A stretch of DNA of 64,000 bases from Solea solea (Eukaryota; Chordata; Actinopteri; Pleuronectiformes; Soleidae), in contig NC_081136.1 of the NCBI RefSeq assembly GCF_958295425.1, positions 29,254,077 to 29,318,076 on the forward strand, read 5' to 3'. The translations under genes and the position numbers were made by a program. The number at the start of each line of letters is the position of its first letter. Position 1 is the first letter of the stretch. This document shows, in pieces, positions 50,692 to 63,138 of the stretch. The notes below the pieces were generated by a model. It ran no database searches. It saw only the letters and a list, made by a program, of their open reading frames with translations, and was not told the origin of the DNA.

Positions 50692-51098
50692 TTAAACACA
50701 GAGCATATTGTAGACGATACGTTAGCCCAAGCGCACTTTGCATTACCGTAATTATGCGACAGTTTGTGCTATCGGAAAACTTCCAATGTTTTCTGAAAGC
50801 TGAGAAGTTGCATGGCAAAGCCAACATGCGATTATTATGGTTATTTTACTCGCGCTGTTGCAGGAAGCCGGAGAATCAGTGTCTTTGTCACCAGAGAGGA
50901 GAGTTGTAGTTTTTTGTTGGCCTGTTTCTGGAGACTGAGAGAAAGACTCAAACAAATGTTACTTTAAATATGTTTTACACTGTTTTAATTTCAAATGTAA
51001 CACGCACAATAGGGTGTTTGCGTACTTTTACAGTGTTTTTTCTTCATTTTAAATTGTTAATACACAGATATTTTGAGGTTTAGGTGTTAAAGGATTAA
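50692..51098 (-). mobile_element. piggyBac-like MITE (copy 2, reversed, longer)
   Basis: This is the reverse complement of the family at 30222-30532. Matching blocks include GTAGACGAT, TTTGCATTA, GTAATTATGCG, TTTGTGCTATCGGAAAA and the right end TTAGGTGTTAAAGG. TTAA occurs at 50692-50695 and 51095-51098. At about 399 bases it carries roughly 90 more interior bases than copy 1. It sits about 170 bases upstream of the candidate promoter at 51270. Confidence 0.72.
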
Positions 51099-51269
51099 AG
51101 GGTTTTATAATATTATCTCCTCATTTTTATAACATGTGCCCACTTGTGAGTGTGTCTTTCTTCAATCTCTGTACTCTAAAGTTCATGAGGAGACTTTTTC
51201 AGACGGATATTTTTTGCAGCGTGCCTTACATCCAACAGAGGAAGCCACGGATGAGAACAGGCTTCAGGG

Positions 51270-51756
51270 ACATGACTGACAGCTCCTCTCAGCCAACCAG
51301 AGCGCGGATGCTGCGAGCTGCTCGCCTGCTTCTCTCTCGCTATTGGCTGCATCTCTGGAGAGTCAGGGTTTGCTCTGATATTAATGACTGCTGAGGAGAC
51401 GGCAGCGCATCTATGTGGTCCGCCTGACACTTGATCGAGGGGAGAGATGCGCCCTTAATAGCCGCTGCGAAGACGGGAACGGAAGGGCACAGGCAACGCC
51501 AGACCCTCTCTCTCCATTAGCTGAATTTTTGGACTTCGCTTGCGTTGATTTTCCTCTCGTGTTTTTTCCCCCCGCTGTGGAGGAGTCTGGAACAGATTTC
51601 TCATCAACTGCGTGAAAATAAGAAGACCACACATTGTTGACTGGCTTTTATGTCGCGCGCTGTGGTTCTCTCGTCATTGGAGCGGCGCACTTGATGGGAA
51701 TATAGACACCACACACACACACGCACTGTTGTGAGGACTATGCTTGTTAAATCGGG
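51270..51756 (+). promoter_or_regulatory. Candidate promoter and non-coding first exon with donor at 51756/51757
   Basis: This stretch is clearly richer in CpG and GC than its surroundings. It carries a CCAAT-like AGCCAACCAG near 51291 and an inverted CCAAT (TATTGGCTGC) near 51342. It ends in TCGGG|GTAAGT, a strong donor with the intron starting at 51757. Short ATG frames are present (51413, and 51738 encoding MLVKSG up to the donor), but there is no long open frame, which suits a 5' UTR exon. It lies about 11 kb upstream of the lrrn3 start codon on the same strand with no other gene between. I infer it is a first exon of lrrn3; a lncRNA promoter is the alternative. No TATA box is convincing, and the start site cannot be placed. 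Confidence 0.5.
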
Positions 51757-52189
51757 GTAAGTTTACTCTGTTTACTCCCTTTAATGGATGTCTTGTAATT
51801 TGATACATGTCGCGCGTGATAGCGCAGAATGCGTCTGCGCAACGCGTCTAACCAAGTTAATGAAAAACGCCTGGGTTTCGGGGATTCGGGGATGTTTCCG
51901 TTACCGTGTGTGCGGTCTGTAAATCAAAACAAAAAATCAAAAAAAATCTATATATATCTATACACTGTGCTTCCAAAGAACAGTCGCACGTGAGCGGGTT
52001 GAGAAATAAAGGAAAACATTTCATTTCATGATTATTTTTCTTTTTTTGCTGTTGACTGGCCCGAGCACGCACTTGACGTGGAGACGCGCTTTTGCGCAAC
52101 TAAAGCAGGGTATATGCACATCGAAGAAACTGGACCCTTGACGGAGGGAGCGTGCTCAGGGCGAATGCAATAAAACAATTCACAGCGTA

Positions 52190-52375
52190 TGTGTGTGTGT
52201 GTGTGTGTGTGTTGTCGGTCTGGCAGTGCCATGTCCTGCATAGTGAGCGTACATTAGATACTTCTCGAAGAAAAACCTACAGACTGCCCCACCACCACCT
52301 CTCCTTTCAACCGTCGTGTTGTAAACACAGAAGTCGTCACACACACACATTATGATCTTACCACCAATGTACGGT

Positions 52376-52442
<67 letters not shown>

Positions 52443-52553
52443 AAGAGAAAAAGGTATTAACTAATCCCATACCTGCAGTGGGGCGTCTTTCTACCCTCTC
52501 TCTCTCTCTCTACCTCTCTCCTTCTCTCTCTCTCTCTCTCTCTCCCTCTCTGT
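52190..52553 (+). repeat. Microsatellite cluster: GT, AC-AT-GA compound, CT
   Basis: (GT)n at 52190-52212; compound (AC)n (AT)n (GA)n at 52378-52448; (CT)n with interruptions at 52494-52553. The cluster lies 0.4-0.8 kb inside the putative first intron that begins at 51757. Confidence 0.95.
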
Positions 52554-53419
52554 CCAAAATATGTCATGCAGCAAAAAAAAGTATTAATCATGAATATTTC
52601 AAAAGGCAGATGCTCGGATAACGGCTGATAATGACAAATGTGATTTCCACCAAGGGGAGGCCACTGAACCTGACTGTTGTCATCTTCTGTACAGATGTGC
52701 GTGTGTGTGTCTCTCCTTGCTCATTCCCTGATGATGGATACAATAGATGTTGGCCTACAGGGTGTGAATGACTCACCCAAAAGCAGCTGCTCGATATGAA
52801 AAAACAAAGTGAAATGCCACACGAGGGCCATCATGCCCTCCCCTCACACTGGTTACCGGCGACGCTAAGAAAAGCCCCATCAGCCTCCCGACACCGTGCA
52901 CTGCTCCCACTTTGATTTGACTACACCTGCCGAGTGAAGCCGAGCACGTATGCGGTTTCTCAAGAGTGACTTTTCAAAATTGTCGAAAGCTTTTCGGGGC
53001 TCGACCCTCACGCTGCCACTACGGCACCCTTAATGTGATAGGAACGGTACAAAAAAAAAAAAAAGCCCAAATTGGCTTCTTCGTTAATTTGGACACATTT
53101 GCTTAAAAACCAATCAATAGTACATGTCCACAACAAGTCATACGCTTGCAGTGAGTGGCTTTTGCGAATTGCCTATTGATCTGCGTGTGAAACGGTAGAA
53201 AGCAGGGGCGCAGGGGAAGGTGAGGGGTTATTGTGCCAGTAGTGGCCTTGTAGAGGCTTTGGGAGCATGATAGACAGCACTGTGTGGGTGTTCCATATTC
53301 ATTTCTCTATAGGCAGAGGGGCAGCAGGTTCCTGAGTGGGTGGAAAATGCTACTCTTGGTTGTAAGTGCTATTAAAGAAGCCTACAATTGCCCTATGAAA
53401 ATCTAATTAATCCCAAGAT

Positions 53420-53437
53420 TTATATATATATATATAT
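53420..53437 (+). repeat. (TA)n tract
   Basis: Nine TA dinucleotides. Confidence 0.9.
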
Positions 53438-53873
53438 TTATATTTTCCCTCCATAATGGTGATAACAAGATGCCCAAGGAACTATCGGGACTCCTGAGTG
53501 AAATGTAATGTAAAAATGTAAACATATTCACAAGAAGGCTGTAGGGGATCAGCCTGTGCAGCCAAGCATAGGCTCCCTGATAGCATCCTGTTCCCAAACA
53601 AACACAGGCTTCCATTAAAATGGAATCGGCACAGACAGAGGGTAACAGGAATGGCGTGTGTTTGTCTGTACGTGTATTCGATGATTAGATGAGAAGACAC
53701 AAATGAATAAGTAAAGGGGACAACAAGAAAGTGTGAATTCAACCAGTGTGTCATCGCAGCATCAAGGACATTTAAGTACATACATTTCCAAATGGTATAT
53801 GACAAAGTGACATTTCCTTTTGTATTTGCATAAGTGTTTAACTAGCAAACATCCCTGAAGTGGGTGAATAAAA

Positions 53874-54150
53874 TTAGGGATGAGCCAATATGATTTTCAA
53901 TACAAGTATCGGTCTGATACAGGCCAAAATCATTGTATCAGTAACAGAAATAGAAAACTGCATAATACAATTTGTTCCAAAAACCCTAAATATCACATAA
54001 ATGCTTAATCAAGCATGGGCTGTAAATAGAGACCAGTACCAAGTGACCAGGATATGATTGAGGGGTGCACATTTAGGCACTTTGGACATATATTAAGGTA
54101 AAAGACAGTATCAGACTGATATCTGTATTGGTTGACACTCAAGGGTTTGA
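53874..54150. mobile_element. Diverged non-autonomous DNA element (GGGATGAGCCAAT type)
   Basis: It starts TAGGGATGAGCCAATATGAT with GTATCGGTCTGATAC. The far side holds CAGACTGATATCTGTATTGG in inverted relation. It matches the general form of a common fish element containing GTATCGG repeats; the ends are eroded. Confidence 0.45.
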
Positions 54151-56233
54151 TATTAAAAAGTGGTATAGATATATTAGTGCTGCGAAACCACTTAATTAAT
54201 CTTGTATATAGATAAATGTGAATTATTTGAAAACAAGACTAAAAAAAAGAAGCCATTATTTACTCATTATTCCGCAGATGCATATCAGAGATGGATGTGA
54301 TAGGGACATGTGCCCAGATTGCAGTTTCAAACATGAGCAGAGAAGAAGGATAGAACATCTAGGGGCCACTGCTGTGCTGCCCATCTGCTCTGCATTTAGA
54401 CTGAAACATATAGGCCCTCGGAGCACTAATGAAAAGCCTGGCGAGGAAGTGATGCCGTATCGAGAGGGCATTCATGCACTGATGAAGCTGCAGAGACCGA
54501 CGCAGAGGATTACGCACACATATGCAGGCACATGAGTACAACGCATGTCAGGCATACATAGAAATATGCATAAAAAGCACACACGCATAAAGCCTGCACT
54601 GTCTCCAGATCCCTTAGTCACTGTGCTTTGCTCCTGAAAAGGTGAAAGCCACGGTGCCATTGGAGAGCGCAACTTCTTTCATCTGTTTCAGCTGACGACG
54701 AGAATGAAAAGAGATAGAGAAAGCCCATATCAAACCCCATGAAATCATAATAAAGAGGTCCAAGCCAGCGATAAATGCATTTCACTGGCATATAACGATT
54801 GATTCCGTCTGCCGTTGCAACTTATTCCCTGCAGGCTTTTGGCCCCTTGACCAGCCATATATTATTCATATAAATATAGATAGCTGCGCATCTTAGAGGC
54901 AGCACACATGCCACATTTGCACCTGCAGATTCAATTTGGCTCTGACTTTGAGGGATATGCTGTTGGCGTCATTCCCCCCCGCCTCCGTCTGTGCCTCTCT
55001 CTCCTCCTCACACCTCCCCTCTTTCATTTTGGCTAGCAGCTATACATGGAGCATTATGCAGATTTTTGTCAAGAGTGAGTGCGATTATGTTGGGGGAGAA
55101 ATGAGCGTTGGAATGTTCGCTATGCCTTTGACCTTATCAGCAGAAGCCTTAAGCTGGATACCTTGTCTTAATTTTAATAGATGCAGCACAATGTGAATTA
55201 GACAAGGGGACCTAGCTGGGCTCTTTCTCCGTGTGGTGCGCTATGCATGCATCATATGTACGTTTGTTTTTGTTTGTTTTTATGCCATCTGTGAGAATAC
55301 TGTCGGCTTAATTACATGTGCAGGCCCGTTTATGCTAATACAAGTTCCCTTTGCGCGTTTTCCTGTCTGCTCTGTGCTTGCATGACTGCAGGTGGGTGTG
55401 CTGTAGCGTTCAATAGTGCAGGACGCATGTTCTTCCTTACTCAGCACAAGGGCGCGATATGTCCAGATAAAAAGAGCTGAAAAACCAAAGTTGAGGGTCG
55501 TGTGGTTAATTTGGAAAATTGATTTTACATTAACAGTTGACTTGCCACTGATTTATGGCCATGCAAGTGCAGATGTAAGGGTAAAGGTTTCCTTCCGCTC
55601 CCACACACACACAGACTCGGGCCCACATACATACTAGAATCTTCATTATGCACACTACATAGAGGGTTTCCTTTAATGGACTACCCCCTTACCTAGGTAG
55701 AAGTATAATCATAAATCAATGAGGTGAAGGGCAGAGGGAGGGACAGTAAAGCCGTCCAGAGACACCCACCCACTAAGGGGCTTAACCACAATAACTGACA
55801 GGAGTGGTTAGGTTGCACTACAGTGATGCTAAACGTTCACAACACATCCAGGGTCAAACAGAAACATTTCTGAGCTGCTGTGTCATTAAGCATTTTCACT
55901 TAGTTTCACATCGTAAGCTGTAATTTACCCTGAGACGCTAAGCATCACAAGAATTGGTGCAATCATATTAGCCTGTGAAGATTAATTTGTAAAACTGTAC
56001 TGTGAACCTTTTAAATACAAACAAGGACATCTGTGTTTCTCAGTATAGCAGTGTTTAGATGGCTATATTTCCACTCACAGGAAGTGGTTCATTTATTGTC
56101 AAGACAGACAAGAGGCTACAACGTCTCTGCCAAGGGAAGTGAGATGGCTGCAAACAGGTTGGAGTGTGACTGAAAACACAAAGATGCCCCCACGAAAGAT
56201 TCAATTCCACTGCTCAGAAAGAATGGTTGTTCA

Positions 56234-56294
56234 GCTCCGGCTGCCCCTGTATCCACGGAAAGTGCTCCCTCAGTCAGGTCTGATACTATTGCGT
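56234..56294 (+). repeat. Diverged dispersed-repeat block, copy B
   Basis: Counterpart of 28356-28418, with CTGTATCCACGGAAAGTG and CAGTCAGGTCTGATAC. The parent element may span about 56060-56345. Confidence 0.45.
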
Positions 56295-59200
56295 GACAGA
56301 GTCTTTTCTTATTTAAAAAAGCATTAAAAAAAATCAAGTTAAATCATATCTGTTCCTGAAGTAATTAGGAAATTGGAGAGAACGGTCAAACAGGACAGTG
56401 AGATACCCTGGAGGAAGGACGGGAACCTTGATATGCAGGGAGATGAGATTAACGTCTAATCTATAACCCCATTGCTTGGGAGGATCGTGATGCTAAAAGA
56501 GGAGATAAGGAGGAACGTAAAAGGTTTGAAAAAAGGAGACAATTGTGGGAAAACAGGACAAAAAAGACAAGGTTTATAAAAAGAGATGAGGGGTTGCAAT
56601 ATCATGAAAAAAAGAACAAGCACAGAGGGAAAAAAGGGCCAGGGAGGGAGAGGGAGAGACAGAGAGAGAGAGAGGGGTGTGACTTGAAGAAGAAAGCCTT
56701 GTGAGGCTTATTACCAGTGGATCAAAATTCCCATTTCTACAATACACAGGCTATTCTCCTGAAAGACGAGGCAATCCTGCTGCGCCCTACTTTCCACTTA
56801 GGTCTGACCTTTATGTCTTCCATCCAGTTTTACCTCAGTGAGTGTAATGTCTACCTCTTAGCAGATGCAATACTGCCTTGTTTCCACTTAAACCGTGCAG
56901 GCCCCGTAATCATTTCCCTCAGGGCCAATATGCTCCCCCACAAAACCCGACATCTGGACTTATTCTACCGCTCGGATCTTGCAAATTTCCCCCCCTTTAT
57001 GCATGTCATAACCCTCATAGAATGTGTTCGTTGTATAATAAATGATTTTATTTTTACACAAAACTGTGGGTCAACCCGACACCTCACAGGCCATTTATGA
57101 GGACCCAACCCCCAACCTGCGGCAAAGTAATCTTCACTAAGTCCCCACTCTGCAAAATCCTGTCCAAGCCCTGTGAAGAGAGGGTAGGGGAGATTTATAA
57201 CTCATTTCAATAAACAGCATAAAACAAACAGTTCGCCCGGCTGTTTGGCTGCTTGGCCGATTTGAGTCAGGCTTGCCTGAATTAGCAGCACCAGGACCAG
57301 CGCCCTGTGCCCTGACTGTGCAAACTCATTAATTTAAAGTGGTCATATTTCACTGGTCACTAATCAAACTGTATTTGTGCCATTACTGTCCAAAACAGTC
57401 TTAGTGATAGTCTGACGGTGATGGCCCAGTGGGAGGCTAAGTGCAAGGTGTTTTGCAAGAACCGACTTTTCACCTTGACACTGGGTGAAAATCTTAAATT
57501 GCTATTCCAACCCCAGGTATATCATCAGTGTGGTGCCATTTACTCAGAGCAAGTTATCTCCAATGGGAATTTAAATGAGGAAATCCTCTCAATATTTAAT
57601 GCATGTGCTGATTTAATGTGAAATTTATTGAAGGAAAAAAAAGTGTGGATTTCAAAATAAATGTACAAATACTAATGAAGAGACATTCCAAGTTATCCAG
57701 TGAATGCAAAATGGCCTATTATTTAAATTTAAAATATGTGAGTAATGTGGACCAAAGACATACCAGTTCATAATGGTGATGCAATGACTGTATCATTTCT
57801 TTGCCGCGTCTTAGTTAGTATACAGATACAGTTGACTCCATCTATTAATATTCTATTCTATTTAATTTTTTTTGTTTTTCACTCAAATCCAGCTTGAACA
57901 TGTGGATGAAAATCTGTGTCTGGATACGTGGCTATAATATGTATAATAAGAGCGATTGATCAAATGAATAATCTGCATTATGACGTGACAAACCAATAGG
58001 TATTAATCATAATCGAGCCAATTTATTGACGAATAATATCTTACTGCACATATTGGTACTTGTGTACATGTTTTCCAAATTTGCAGTGAAAAAAATACTG
58101 ATTTCAATTACAAACAGTGTATTTGCCATTTAGTTTGCCAAGCAAATAGTACTAACAAGTGCATTTCTTGCTTCAGTCTCAGTTAGGTATTATAGTATTA
58201 CTTAGTTTTTTTAATATCTTTCAAATGCCCATATTGACATCATTAATCATTAATAAAACAACAATAATAGTGACATTGGGAGCTTGCCAGTGAACATAGT
58301 ATAGCGTTTAGCTGCTTAAGAGTCATTAATTAGTCCACAGTGGTTTATGGAGCCCAAAGCAGAGTTTTTAATAAAGGGTGAATACTTAACTCACATTCCT
58401 CAGGTGGACAGAAACATAAAAACAAATAAATGCCAATATTTCTCCATATGTGCTGGCAGTTTAAATTGGCAACAGTATGTTCTTTATATCGTAATTTATA
58501 ATGCCAGTGTTGTGTTGCAGTTTGTTTCTTTAGCCCTTGCTGCAGGTTGAACTAATGGAGGTGACAGAACTTAGCTATATTTCACCCCGTTGAAAGGAGC
58601 CAGATAGCAGAAGCTTGTTTGTTTGTTGGCTGGTATGTTTACAGCCAGGTGGAAGTGAAAAAAACAAACAAAAAAAAACCAAACGCATGAGACCGTCAGC
58701 CTGCTACTGTAGTGGGGGTGCTATGGAGACTGGGGTTTGAAGGATTGCCCCCCACTCCCCGTCCCACTGACACCTGGGAACTCGTGTTAGCTCCATGAGT
58801 GAACACCATAGTCTGACCTATAAAAGGCTTCCATTGGCTCCCCAAGCAAATGTCAAAGCTTCTGCTTAATGTGTTAGTGCAGGTAGACATTAGGTTACAC
58901 AAGAATCCATTTCAAGCCCTCAGGCTTATATCACTATTCGCTGATTATGTATCTCCCTAGTTAAGATTTCCAAAGGCTTTTACCAAGCACAGATTACATG
59001 CATCCATCTCTGAATTGTATTTGTCCCAAATTATATTAACCACATTTCTCTCTGTCCAACACTTACGCTCAATACAAATCTTTTTTCCCTCCCAAACGTT
59101 GCAAGGGACTTGGCTAATTCTTCAGTGTAACAGTCTTTTTATGGTTATCATTTCGTGCAATGGCAGCATTTTCAGGGTCACCAGAGGTTAATACACCGCC

Positions 59201-62200
59201 ACAGATACTGTGACAAGTTCAAGATTTTTGTCGTTTTAGATCTCTTTTCTGCCTAACCCGTCCCTTCTTGCTCCACTTCAATTACTGGCAATGGGGCAAC
59301 GGACTGTGGGAAATTAGCTCTACACAGAAGCAGTGGGTGTGATGGTGGGGGTGGGGGGTTGGATGAGGCTGGGTAGCTCCACTGGACCTCTGACTAATAG
59401 GTTAGTATAAGTGGTGTGAGGATTCCATGGTCACAGCAGTCACGGTGCAAGGCTCGGAGAATAGAGACCGCCTCTATCCTGGGATTCATGTAGTGCGGGC
59501 ATAAAATACAATTTACCTGTTCAACTGCCTGTAGATGATTAGGATAGTTTGCTTTAAATAATGTAGTTTGGTGCGAAAGTATACTACAGTATATCCACCT
59601 TAAGTGTAATAAAAGGCAAGGACTGTAGTCTTAACAAGCTCACTTTCATCAGCCAAACAAGCTTCCTAAACGGAGGCTGTGTCATTGAAAGCTTTTTAGG
59701 TGTGCTGATGTGGTAACACGTCTTGATTAGGTATATCGAGCTCTGAGGACGTTACACCGTTCACATAATCTGAAAGAATGCATCGTAGAAGTCTTGCTTT
59801 CCATAGCTGTCTCACCTCAATTGTATTTATTCCATAACTGATTTATTGTGTAACCAAGTCATTGACTCAACTCTATTCTCGGGCGGTGAAATGCCTGAAG
59901 ACTTGGCACATTTGCCACATGAGACACATTGCCACACAAGATGTCACCTTTGATTCAGTCAGCCTCGTCTTACAAATGACTCCTAATGTTTTCCTTCTAC
60001 AGCCCTTCACTGGGACCTGAGCTGACGTTCAGTAAATTGGAAATTAAACCTGATTTACATACGTGTCTTCTACATTAAAACGTTCATTTTTCACACATGC
60101 ATTGGTTCAACTGGTCGTGCACTTAGGGTCAAACATATAGAGTAATAAGAGCAGGAATAAGAGCAGCCTTCAGAATAATAACTTGATATTAAACCCTTTT
60201 TATTAAATCTTCTGACTCATCGAGAGCTCAGAGCACAAAGAATGATTCACTTAAACATTTAAACAAGATTAAGCTATTTGTTGGGTTTATTAAAGTGAAG
60301 CCATGACTTTTATAGATGCATGCACTATATTTGTTCTGCAGTGGTACTTTGGGCAGTGTTTTGCAAAACCATAACAGAGGAAACACAAAGGATGAAAATG
60401 GCTGTTAATATACGGTGGTTAGGAGTCTATAATAGTAAATGGATTAGGATAAAATGGGTCATTTTTGTGGGTTAAATTGAAGTCTCTGAGTAGTTGGGTT
60501 CAGTTTACTTGTTCATGTTTTACAGACATTTCACAGAACAAATACATTGTCAATTGAGAAAATTAGCTGTTGTCTAATCACTAAAAATGATCATTTGTTG
60601 TAAAACTTCTTCATCTACAAATAACAGAAATTAGTTCTGTGATTTTTTTTTCTAAAATATTTGAAGGATTGTCTCACATTTAAATGTCATCCTCAACATT
60701 TAATTTTCACCAATCCTGTTTTTCTAGATCACTAATTATTGTCCCACAAGAACAACTATTCCTATTAAACTAAACATACATGTTACAATCTATTGCCTTG
60801 GTAACCCTCTTATCATCTGTTGTCCTTCTCACGTTTCGTCATTAATCTTTGCAAATTTTAATAATTACCTCATTCTAATGTGTGGCAACACTTTTTTCCC
60901 CCATTATAGGCCAGCAGTATCTATACCGGCCCTTTGTTTCTGAGCACTGCAAACTCACATACAGAAAATATTGATTGCAAAAAAGGGAGTCCAAATATGT
61001 CCCCACTGACACAATTACTATGCCTCTTACAGCCTCCAGCAGTGATTGCACAATATACCTATACATTAACAGATAACATTCCCACATTAAACTGCTGGTA
61101 ATTGTGATAAGTTGAGAAGAGCCTTGGTGAGCAGGCTAAATTACAGAATCTGGCCTTTGTTTCCGCAGCTAAACCCTGTTTATCAAAATGCTCTGGGTGT
61201 TGCGGCTTATTAAAGTGCCAGGTGCTTTTGAAAAATAATACCCCCACTCTCTCTGACTCCATGTCTGCTTTCCTCCCCCCTGCAGACCAGACTCTTGCTG
61301 GTGCTGGAGTAGAGGTTGAAAAATGAACCCTTAGCTTGGCTTTGCCATTGGGGCAAACTGCAGCGTTTCAGCTCCCTTCAGATCTTTTTTTTTTTACTTA
61401 TTTATTTTTGCCCCCCCACACACACGCACGCACAAACCCCTGTGGCCACTGAGGTGGGAACAGCAGGATGAAATTAAATTCCCCCCTCCGTCCTCACTTT
61501 TCTTCCACCGTCACACTTCTCTTGATTTTGTCGATTTCATACCCCGTCTATCTTGACTTTTCCCATGATGTGATGTGTGGTCTTATAAGCCCCAAAAAAC
61601 ACACAAGCGCCATCAAACCCATCTGTTCACCGAGAGGCAGTAAAATATGACAAATTACATGGTACACTTCAACTGTGGAGCTTCTGCCATCACAAAAGAT
61701 GGTCGGGACATTAATAATATGATGTTAAAAGATACACTACATAAAAAAACATCTCCCAGTCATATTTGATTCTGTACAAACTAAAAGAAAACATGGATGG
61801 ATCATTGATGGATTTGTTTGCCTTTTAATGCTTGGGCTTTCACAATCCCATTACTGCCTCAATTCATATCAGGGCCAATAACTGTGCCATAAAGTGTGCT
61901 CAAAATCATAATTTCTGGCTCTTTTTTCCAATTACCAGTCAAACAATAGCCATTTTTAATAATGCAAAGGTAGAAATTACAAAAACATAGCAAAATACAA
62001 GTGATTCACCTGAAATAATTAAAATAATTAATTTGCATATATTTACATTCTGCCCATTTTATTTGATTGATCAAATTCTCAGTGGGGAATTCATACACTA
62101 CTAGACTTCTCTATCTAGTGCCCAGAAAACCCCCACTGAGGAATTAAAAAATGATGTGGCATGTATATTAGTCTCGGATAAAGTATCAATTTTCACATGC

Positions 62201-62678
62201 GAGAGTCAGACTAGCTTTATTTTGAGCTGTGAGTTTTTTCTATAAGCACCAAAGACAGCATAATTATTTACAATTTTGTGGTGGCTTGTGAACTGTGTCT
62301 TGGCCAAATTCTTGGATTAAATAAATGGCCTAACTGTCAGTCACTAACATGTTCCACTGTCATTATCCATCTTGCTCTGAAGGCTTAAGCACAAGGGTGT
62401 CTACCATTTAAGAATCTTAGTGAAGCCTTTTCTTTTACCAATAATAGACGAATGCCGCTTACACTGAGAATGAAAGCCATATTGTAAGGGCACATGCAGT
62501 ACATCCCCAGAATGGACTCCAGAAGGTCAAGCAGATATAAATCCATGGTTGTGTCTTGAAGGAAGTGCATGTAAATGTCAACATGCATCAGTGTGCCTAT
62601 AACAAAATGTCAGTACACCCAAATCCTTCTCTTACCACTTTGCCTATTCACATCTATTATCAGGTAATACTCACACCA

Positions 62679-63138
62679 TTTCTCTCTGTCTTGTTGTCTC
62701 ACACAGGTAAGAATGGACTGGGCCGTGGACAATGGAAGCTAGTACAGATGATAAATGAGGATGAACATCTTTGACAAAAGAGCCGAAACAGCCTTCATGG
62801 ATACCTAAATGTGCTCAACATTTGTCATTTGAGTATTAAAATCAGTCCATCTGTTTTTACTATCCCCCATCCACCTTCTTGGGTCTACTTGGCTGCACTC
62901 TTGGCCCTGAACTCTGACATCAACAGGCAACAGTGAGTGATTGGTCATTCCATCTGTCCACGTCTACACAGCAAGACAAAAAGATCTCTTGGGAGCCCCA
63001 CTGCAACCAGTGGTGGTGGCCGTGGAAGGGGCGGTGAGTCAATCGCCTCAGCAGCTGCATCACATGATTCGGTATTTGTGAATATATATTTATACCATTT
63101 AATCTACAAGGACAGATTTCTTACTGGACCGGTTCAAT
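62679..63138 (+). other. lrrn3: Candidate 5' untranslated segment of lrrn3 with splice-acceptor options
   Basis: A pyrimidine tract (62679-62700) leads to CACACAG ending at 62706, a good acceptor shape. Two further acceptor-like AGs lie closer to the start codon, at 62924 (CATCAACAG) and 62971 (CGTCTACACAG). Downstream of 62706 there are several upstream ATGs. The first, at 62713, opens a nine-codon frame (MDWAVDNGS) ending in TAG at 62740-62742. Which AG is used cannot be decided from sequence. The dinucleotide right after 62706 is GT within GTAAGA, so the same point also looks like a donor. Confidence 0.5.

Larger units (their letters stand above)
51757..62678 (+). other. lrrn3: Putative first intron of lrrn3
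   Basis: If the donor at 51757 belongs to lrrn3, this is its 5' intron of about 10.9 kb. Contents are the microsatellite cluster at 52190-52553, a MITE at 53874-54150 and a diverged repeat near 56234. A well-formed acceptor at 61285 (TTTCCTCCCCCCTGCAG) could start an extra 5' exon. No coding exon was recognised. Confidence 0.4.

Noticed and set aside
52180..52621. Frames with runs of HTHTHT, VCVCVC or SLSLSL
   Set aside because: Translations of the dinucleotide repeats.
1..63138. immp2l exons on the minus strand
   Set aside because: Looked for segments encoding GASMQP, KIIKRV and EGDHHGHSFDSN in reverse complement and saw none; short diverged exons could still have been missed.
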